Shown here: positions 62,001-64,000 of the stretch, piece after piece | Position numbering within the stretch: position 1 is the first letter of the stretch | Layout of the letters: every line of letters starts with the position of its first letter | Assembly (NCBI RefSeq): GCF_019303535.1 | Contig: NZ_JACCIU010000001.1 | Coordinates: 434,001-498,000, forward strand | Direction: 5' to 3' | Source of the DNA: Lactobacillus sp. Sy-1 | Lineage (GTDB): Bacteria; Bacillota; Bacilli; Lactobacillales; Lactobacillaceae | Length of the DNA stretch: 64,000 bases | Translations under genes and position numbers: made by a program | Notes under the pieces: generated by a model | What the model was told of the DNA's origin: nothing | Seen by the model: only the letters and a program-made list of their open reading frames with translations | Databases searched by the model: none

Positions 62001-64000
62001 TGCTGCTGCTAGTGCTGCTAAGGATGCCGCATCTACAGCTAACTCAGCAAATGCAGTTGCCAGTTCTGCTGCTGCCGATGCTCAATCTAAGGCTGCAAAT
62101 GCTGATTCTTCAGACACTTCATTGAACCCAGCACGGGCATCCAACGCTGCTGCAAATGCTGCGACCCATTCTCAAAATGCTGATAGTTATGCATCCGTTG
62201 CATCATCCGCTAACGCTGGTGCTCAAACCCAAAGTAGTCAAACTAGTGTTTCAACTAGCGCAACTAGTGAGGCCGCATCAACTGCAAGTTCAATTGCTAG
62301 TGACTACCCAAGTAATTCAGCCCTTAACAGCTTGAACAGTGCCGCTCAAAATGCTAGCCAAGCTGCATCCTCTGCAAATACTGATGCTTCAGTTGCTGCT
62401 AACCAAGCTAGTGCTGCTAAGGACTCTGCACTTGCTGCCTCAACTGTTGCAAGTAACGCGGTTGCATCTGCCAACGCTGCCAACGCTGCTGCTCAATCTG
62501 CTAAGAGTGCGCAACCTTACGATTCATCAGCTGCCAGCTCCGCTGCTGACGCTGCTGCCTCAGCAAATAACGCTGCATCTAGTGCTGAAGCCAATGCTTC
62601 ACAAGCTGCTGCATCTGCCCAATCTGCATCTGATCGGGCTGCAACTGATTCTTCAATTGCTAGTTCGGCTGCCGCTGCTGCTAAGTCTGCTGCTGATAAT
62701 GCGGCTGCAATTAGTAACGCAATCGTAAATGATAACTCCGTTGCTAGTTCCGCCAGTTCTGCTGCATCTAGTGCTGCTTCAACAGTTGCTCCTGAATCCA
62801 GCACCGCTTCAACCCGGGCTAGTTCAGTAAGTGCACTTGCATCCAGTGTATCCAGTGCATTTAGTTCAGCTCAGTCAACTGCTAGCTCAGCTCAATCAGC
62901 TGCCTCTGCTGCTCAATCAACTGCTAGTCAAAACCCAAGCAATACTGCTATTCAATCAGCTGCATCTAAGGCTGCCTCTGAAGCTGCTAATGAAGCAGCT
63001 GCCAGTTCCGCTGCTTCAGTTGCTAACTCAACTGTTCAATCAGCTAAGAGTAAGGCTGATTCAGCTTCAGCTACGGTTTCAAGCGCTAACCAAGCTGCCA
63101 ATTCCGCTGCTGCTGCTGCTTCATTAGCTAGTTCTGTTGCATCGAGTGCTGCTGCTGGTGGTGATCCATCCACTGCATCCAGTCAAGCTGCAATTGCTAG
63201 TTCTGAAGCTGAGGTTGCTAAGAATGCTGCTGCCTCTGCTGCTGCTGCTAATAGCGATGGTTCTAATGCTGCCGCTGCTGCTGATGATGCTACAAAGAGC
63301 TTCAACTCAGCAACCAGCGCAATGAGTTCTGCTGCTGCTGCTGTATCTAGTGCTACTAACGTAGTAAGTAGTGGTGCTAACGATAGTTATGCCGCTGCTG
63401 CTCAAAATGCTGCTGACAAGGCGAATGCTGATAGCGTTGCTGCTGCTGGTGCGAATGCATCCGCTGCCAATAACGGCACCGACGCTTCACTTAAGTCCAG
63501 TCAAGCTAGCGTATCATCTAGCCAAGCTAGTGACCAAACTAACGCTGTTAACTCAGCCGCTTCATATGTAAACAGCTTAAATAGCCTCAACAGCAACAAC
63601 CCAATCGTTGCTTCCGCAAGTTCAGTTGTTGCCTCCGCAAGCTCAGTTGCTAACTCCGCATCTGCTGATGCTACGAGTGCATCTAGTGATGCCACAAGTG
63701 CTAAGTCTGCTGCTGATAGCGCAACTGCTAGTGCAACGAATGCTTCAATTGCTGCAAGTACGGCTGCATCTAGAGCTAATTCATATGCCGCTGCTGCGAA
63801 GGGTGCTACAGGTTCATCGGCTGCTATTCTAGCTAGCCAAGCTGCTGCTGCTGCATCTGATGCTGATAATGCATTGTCAAGTGCTAACATCGCATCCAAT
63901 GCTGCTAACTCCGCTGCTCAAAAGGCAACTAGTGCTGCACTGCGGGCTGCTAGTGATGAATCAATGGCATCCAATGCTGCTCGTGATGCAACGAATGCTG
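47086..64000 (+). CDS. Giant beta-solenoid/helical-stalk adhesin, 5' part, at least 5638 aa (gene 4)
   Basis: The start ATG at 47086 follows AAGGGGGAT (47072-47080). The frame is open to the window edge, so the C-terminus is missing. Domains (residues approximate): 1-50 leader beginning MLYNKF with KKVLRKVKKQW and likely cleavage after SAKA; 50-190 Ser-rich with a 45-base micro-repeat; 195-425 five Ala/Ser/Gly repeats; 620-1075 beta-solenoid head; 1075-1225 Ig-like domain; about 1265 onward helical stalk. Turn motifs run from 51592 to 63589, at least 19 units. The head is more diverged from genes 2 and 3 than they are from each other (for example GSVTLENMRKVYAYDYYG). The stalk carries two recent unit duplications and a 3957-base higher-order repeat. 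Its role is as for gene 3, and the wall-binding end presumably lies downstream. Confidence 0.92.
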   Translation, partial: MLYNKFKFNKVNDKKVLRKVKKQWVVVSLSMLALLGGGTVLGQSTSAKADANSSDSNVSQKAAANGTYGTSDDGDTSYSTTSASDSTASSSSTGSSSVSTVNSSADSSSADSSSTVSSSASGSSSADSSTTSSSASGSSSADSSTTSSSTSGSSSADSKTSSDASSADSSSASSSDSKSGSSSSDDSSASAKSAESAGFAAASLAKANGTSVAISDDDNFNKGVLEFDSSEAATSASSDDTSAGFAAASSADAAGTSLASNSNSAFNAGVSEYYSSVAAANGLSTRLGTNDTASSTAAQISAAVSAGFSAAASAAKAGKTVASSSDTNFNSGVASYTASVNYSSAYSAAYTASSNGSSYSYAGSDSNIASAVASANSAYGSYSSAFSNGFSAATSAALNGASATSGSDSGFNSGIMAYYATNAGAVAAWNSLHPDDLKSATDTTDSFTASNAFYVQGYNATINAFTTYSSANSGVGTLSGAAAYGSNTNAINQTSGSVDLSKSATVVNSPSDSAQASNGVNAQSSATGNLAGTGINTAAPDQSLAYNYAIDFLLSRQGAYDAETGRWNGLNGSSVLTSATQSANSNNPYIQAYQGATAAISSNQKGNIFQVSALTNSPSNNYSYGYNDVANKVNNQNIVFVDSTNAYSNYSNFVSSNNGSSGTHELRFTADINLGNNGELDYASNNGVNLIFNGQNHVVDFGTTTRALSNPGSVTLENMRKVYAYDYYGPINLKTGSTGTMIMRNINFEGSQLFNSNTGSVKLVIDGSVNALSEASYKSPYKTQVTLGGTNQQNIQTNSMELLPNASYYGTTNNGNVIELSGNLTMDNGSYMYLVPQGSSGEDVGLNGASPVNEGLMLLNSSSTLNINQGANLTIRPGLANSTNLSSAIFTYGGSTVNINGGTLDLEYNGNPADKNPANLNGNVNVQNGGYLIAHANSNATNFNSGNLLTVSGNLNVQNRGNLEIYTDGTTTTTGTTLLNNGGSVVINNPGSNIVFSLNGLNNDKGGNGVGTIFNNPGKITAYSVLGQVDNSKDTTPQYMVKVQQNTGNLLAYKADGTTVPDSVLNPFNNTSTKYLAFNAVPTVYISGQPYLVSGSNSLTGYSVVTNLELTNVNSDSDKSGYVYVRVTTNNKDETPGTNDNPASAATDSNGMLVDSGQASLASGISDADYRNAYTVAIPVSDFTSGSDGTYTYKYTRALNAVSATPTDVKINAQYEVTNNQTELANSNGNTIITNTTHNPATSAITNNSTTASGTITQNAQAPDNTGSYTSSATSASASASSYAAGAQSVADNMTSYSSVASSASDVVASFNSSAQSLASDSSNTAKDSSYSAVASSAASVISAANKDASLQSSLANSASAAASNAIASAFAASSAASSYAVLASSAATNFANVSGATAQTSVNNATSSYAAKAISAAAIAYSQSSAVTSINTDGSLAASKAVSDEMSAAIAAFALSSAYTSLQASGADSLANKASSEDGTINSNKAAVDSDFTSVSNIASLYPSNADIKNDQSVAISASATLSSAALAGSSANSDAQVAKSAADAAESNASSVAASASTAVSTVAAQLSAAQSYASAGNSASAETALIAASSASNDASTADSNLNAYTSAASAANVKASSAESVVADNLKAASAAASAASDATSNANSVATSIANSTGNSASSNAANASKAASSAATGSANGASDASNAASHANSTSADASGASSNASVASSAAKDASSANSNAQSIASANPGNSVISSAASTVSSANSIASTANSTAQSASSAAQSAKSRADSDNAKASTANSVASEAASKAASASAAASEAAASGDQSAAASAASEASNQANSASAAAQSASDANSDAASAASDASAASNAAASAANSATSANNNAQKANDVINSIAGGTSSAASAADSAATAASKAATSANNAASNASSGADSAASATSKYSSEASAASSAAKDSMGSVTSAQSSINSLNSSNASNPVVSSASSAISKAASTAASASSDANDASSAANSASVEASNQASIANSAASAAKSASDAASKAASEAHSASAAGDTSAASAAADAAKSAQNSAESYQNDAENASKAADNAATAGSSAASKAASASAVISNAAQAANDAASAANNAVNGDNATTDANSAANAASSAASAANNAASNDSSGADSASSATNKYSSEASAASSAAKDSMGSVTSAQSSINSLNSSNASNPVVSSASSAISKAASTAASASSDANDASSAANSASAAASSYASAANAAASAANDAKNTASSAAVVASTAASNGDTSAAASAAIVAKSAQSSAESYQNAAENASKAADNEVSAGSSAASKAASASAVISNAAQAASAAASDANSAINGGNATNSAASEAAANADKASSEASSAASGSANGSADASNAASHANSVSVVASSTASNNSQTSQNASSANSFSDTVKSLASANPSNATVSSANSVVSSAASTATSASSDASAANSAAQSAKSRADTDSSTAASANTVASSAASVARSASAAASEAAASGNSDAASAAVKSAQAAATTASSAASVASNANADAASAADDASNASAKASTASSVASAANAAAQNAANDANNAVKSAANSGTNSAASEAAANADKASSEASSAASGSANGSADASNAASHANSVSVVASSTASNNSQTSQNASSANSFSDTVKSLASANPSNATISSANSVVNSAASTATSASSDASAANSAAQSAKSRADTDSSTAASANTVASSAASVARSASAAASEAAASGNSDAASAAVKSAQAAATTASSAASVASNANADAASAADDASNASAKASTASSVASAANAAAQNAANDAANAANAGYASSAANAAAKAKADSTAADGANGSAANNGTDASLKSSQASVSSSAANDAAKNASAASAAVNSLNSNNSANPVVASASSVVSSANSVAQSASADATSASSDASSAKSAADSATASAAKASTAASNAASAAQSYADAAKSAQGPSASSLASQAASAAADADAALSSANTASNAANSAAQKATSAAQRAASDQAAASSAAQVASNAATQASSAVAAGISSANSAVSSAGSVLPSASTTASSAAKDANNASSATNADSSQASALSSATSSAANSAAIDGQDAASLASANPSNSSIASAASQAQSAASVAKSAASDASSASQTAASASVTASSANSVAASANADVSSANSDYSSASAAESSAAKANDSSAAASAASAAASAAAKAQSGASVASNAASQADAAKSAGDSAVAKASSANSVANSAAGVASSADNTANSLNSSNSTNASSAASAGNSTAASAVSFTSSAASTTAPLASSASANASSVDSYAKVASDANSGAANSTSLANSGNSQVNSYASQYPSNATIVSDASVASSANSVANSANSVASSANSVAQAAKSAADSASSNASQQNSVAKSAASAAVSASSAASSAYAAGNTKDGDKYARTASQAATDASSATVEALSNASVASSAVATASEAASTATSASSAAASASGDVSNALSNANSVAGGANSAASGAASDAAKAASASSAASSQSAVTSGQASSATSDSVVTSSAANVASNAKSGVDSASAAVSQASAIASKAGQPDSSIASDAVVINSASSVASTASSVASAANDAASSAKASADADNTKANSASAVASAAKSAASSAAAVASSAAAKGDSSTANSASVVASQQASTATSATSDANSARSNADSASNAASTAASAAKSAASVAQSANQVASQAASDAQSRAASVDSANTSLNPDRASNAAANAATHSQNADSYASVASSANAGAQTQSSQTSVSTSATSDAASTAGSIASDYPSNSALNSLNSAAQNASQAASSANTDASVAANQASAAKDSALAASTVASNAVASANAANAAAQSAKSAQPYDSSAASSAANAAASANNAASSAEANASQAAASAQSASDRAATDSSIASSAAAAAKSAQDAAVAISNAIVNDNSVASSASSAASSAASTVAPESSTASNRASSVSALASSVSSAFSSATSAASAASSNAATTQSMASQNPSNTAIQSAASVANSEAANESAASAAASAANSTVQSAKSKADSASATVSSANQAANSAASAASLASVAASSAAAGGDPSTASSQAAIASSEAQVAKNAAASAAAANNDGSNAAAAADDATKSFNSATSAMSAATSAINSANSAASNAAAAGYASAASNAAAKAKADSIAANGANGSAVNNGTDASLKSQQASVSSSAASDAAKTASAASATVNSLNSNNSANPVVASASSVVSSANSVAQSASADATSASSDASSAKSAADSATASAAQASTAASDAASKADSYASAAKNATGNSAASLASQAASAASDADAALSSANTASNAANSAAQKATSAAQRAASDQSLASSAAQTASNAAAQASSAVAAGISSATSVVSSAGSVVPSASTTASNAAANADADSKATNTTSSQASGHSSEASSAANSAGIDSADAASIASANPTNPQIASAAAQASSAALVASSASSDANSASKDAASASSVASSADSVAASANADVSSANTDYSSASAAESSAAKANDSSAAASAASAAASAAAKAQSGASVASNAAAQADAAKSAGVSAAAKASTAASTANSAAGVASSADNTANSLNSVTSSQAASAASAGNSTAASASSATSSAAKTTDPIASATSTDASSADSYAKAASDANSGAGSANGFTSSAASTVNSYASQYPANSAIASDASVASSANSVVNSANSVASSANSVAQAAKASADAASSDASQQNSVAKSAASAASAASASASSAYAAGNTKDGDKYARTASQAANDASSAVTKAQSDASVASAAVTNASNAASTAASASVVASKGASDAANAVSNANSIAGGANSAASGAGSDASKAASAASVASSQSNATSGKAAGTSSDASATSSAAGVASNAKSGVDSAAAAVSQANAIASKAGKPDSSIANDAATVASASVVASNANSVASSANTVASTANNDASDANKSASAADSAAASAKNAASNAASVASSAAAKGDSSTANSASVVASQQASAATSAESDANAARSKAESASSAAAAAASAAKDAASTANSANAVASSAAADAQSKAANADSSDTSLNPARASNAAANAATHSQNADSYASVASSANAGAQTQSSQTSVSTSATSEAASTASSIASDYPSNSALNSLNSAAQNASQAASSANTDASVAANQASAAKDSALAASTVASNAVASANAANAAAQSAKSAQPYDSSAASSAADAAASANNAASSAEANASQAAASAQSASDRAATDSSIASSAAAAAKSAADNAAAISNAIVNDNSVASSASSAASSAASTVAPESSTASTRASSVSALASSVSSAFSSAQSTASSAQSAASAAQSTASQNPSNTAIQSAASKAASEAANEAAASSAASVANSTVQSAKSKADSASATVSSANQAANSAAAAASLASSVASSAAAGGDPSTASSQAAIASSEAEVAKNAAASAAAANSDGSNAAAAADDATKSFNSATSAMSSAAAAVSSATNVVSSGANDSYAAAAQNAADKANADSVAAAGANASAANNGTDASLKSSQASVSSSQASDQTNAVNSAASYVNSLNSLNSNNPIVASASSVVASASSVANSASADATSASSDATSAKSAADSATASATNASIAASTAASRANSYAAAAKGATGSSAAILASQAAAAASDADNALSSANIASNAANSAAQKATSAALRAASDESMASNAARDATNA
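47404..47570 (+). repeat. 45-base Ser-rich micro-repeat in gene 4
   Basis: GSSSADSSTTSSSAS-like units begin at 47449, 47494 and 47539, exactly 45 bases apart, with a degenerate copy just before (SADSSSTVSSSAS). It sits in the low-complexity segment after the signal. Genes 2 and 3 have Ser/Thr-rich sequence here without such a regular repeat. The length is a multiple of three, so copy change would keep the frame. Confidence 0.8.
47668..48365 (+). repeat. Five 45-residue N-terminal repeats in gene 4
   Basis: The first two copies are nearly identical in DNA to those of gene 3. For example, 47845-47937 and 20496-20588 differ at about one base. The later copies are more diverged. The array ends at NAGAVAAWNSLHPDD, a block shared with genes 2 and 3. 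Confidence 0.78.
48950..50760 (+). other. Adhesive head of gene 4: beta-solenoid plus Ig-like domain
   Basis: Core blocks are kept (YGYNDVANKVNNQN, NGQNHVVD, FEGSQLF, QQNIQTNSMELLPN, ITAYSVLGQ, VPTVYISGQPYL, GYVYVRV), while several rungs differ from genes 2 and 3. The LDYASNNGVNLIFNGQ and GTMIMRNINFEGSQ segments replace more similar text in the others. Divergence in the head with conserved flanks suggests a different ligand or antigenic change. Confidence 0.68.
52820..53740 (+). repeat. 672-base duplicated unit in gene 4
   Basis: About 250 bases at 52820-53068 recur at 53492-53740 with only a few substitutions (offset 672). The shared part covers the NSSNASNPVV turn and both flanks. The rest of the two units is diverged, which looks like a recent local conversion between adjacent units. 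Confidence 0.82.
54091..55455 (+). repeat. 699-base tandem duplication in gene 4
   Basis: 54091-54756 and 54790-55455 are nearly identical over about 665 bases at an offset of 699 (233 residues). Shared text includes the AACAATTCACAAACAAGTC area at 54244 and its partner at 54943. Both copies carry AKSRADTDSSTAAS and the ANPSNAT turn. It is among the most recent events visible in the stalk. Confidence 0.87.
55460..64000 (+). repeat. 3957-base higher-order repeat in gene 4
   Basis: Landmarks recur at exactly 3957 bases: TATGCTTCTCAATACCC at 57004 and 60961; GACTACCCAAGTAATTCAG at 58345 and 62302; the NSNNSANP turn at 55675 and 59632, with a third at about 63589. One copy holds six units with spacings 654, 687, 678, 654, 627 and 657. 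The third copy is cut by the window end. Gene 3 has one related copy (30363-33669, spacings 654, 687, 684, 657, 624). Confidence 0.9.

Larger units (their letters stand above)
51592..64000 (+). repeat. Helical stalk of gene 4, at least 19 units
   Basis: Turn motifs start at 51592, 52279, 52954, 53626, 54319, 55018, 55675, 56329, 57016, 57694, 58348, 58975, 59632, then at the same offsets plus 3957 bases (60286, 60973, 61651, 62305, 62932, 63589). Heptad Ala spacing, GD-type turns and RA-x-[ST]-D signatures are as in gene 3. Confidence 0.88.

Overview
The window is a tandem array of giant surface-protein genes, all on the + strand. It holds the 3' end of one gene (1-3827), two complete genes (3984-19535, 5183 aa; 19740-46880, 9046 aa) and the 5' part of a fourth (47086 to the window edge, at least 5638 aa). 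Coding sequence fills about 99% of the window. The three gaps (156, 204 and 205 bases) each hold a rho-independent terminator followed by a promoter and a strong ribosome binding site. I see no RNA genes, insertion sequences, CRISPR arrays or housekeeping genes. The source is most likely a low-GC lactobacillus (Lactobacillaceae). The reasons are the KxYKxGKxW-like secretion signal, the pectate-lyase-like adhesive domain, the C-terminal DUF5776/SLAP-like repeats, the G-rich Shine-Dalgarno sequences and the AT-rich spacers. From memory, clusters of giant extracellular protein genes are known in bee-associated Apilactobacillus kunkeei; I cannot tell whether this is that organism.

The proteins share one plan: (i) a long-signal secretion leader starting MLYNKF; (ii) a Ser/Thr-rich low-complexity segment; (iii) two to five copies of a roughly 45-residue Ala/Ser/Gly repeat; (iv) a beta-solenoid adhesive head followed by an Ig-like beta domain; (v) an immense Ala/Ser/Asn-rich helical stalk; (vi) a Tyr-Gly-rich linker and two basic DUF5776/SLAP-like repeats at the C-terminus, with no LPXTG motif. 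The simplest reading is a family of giant adhesins: a beta-solenoid tip on a very long stalk held non-covalently on the cell wall.

The stalk is the remarkable part. It is a super-repeat of about 221 residues (663 bases), marked by an [H/Y/N]-P-x-N turn motif. I followed it by hand through 16 units in gene 2, 33 in gene 3, at least 19 in gene 4 and 4 in the gene 1 fragment. Within a unit, alanine falls at heptad core positions (3-4 spacing) for about ten heptads, then a Gly-Asp turn, then about ten more heptads, then a third helical segment. This predicts an alanine-packed three-helix, spectrin-like bundle. Spacing is exactly 663 bases over long stretches even where sequence has diverged. Paralogous genes repeat the same series of unit lengths and differ in the number of 663-base units. 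Gene 4 also carries a higher-order repeat of exactly 3957 bases (six units).

Each gene has its own conserved promoter (ATGAWT, 17-base spacer, TGR-TAnAnT) and terminator, so they appear to be separately transcribed. The locus looks like a system that varies stalk length by unequal recombination and shares sequence between neighbours by gene conversion.
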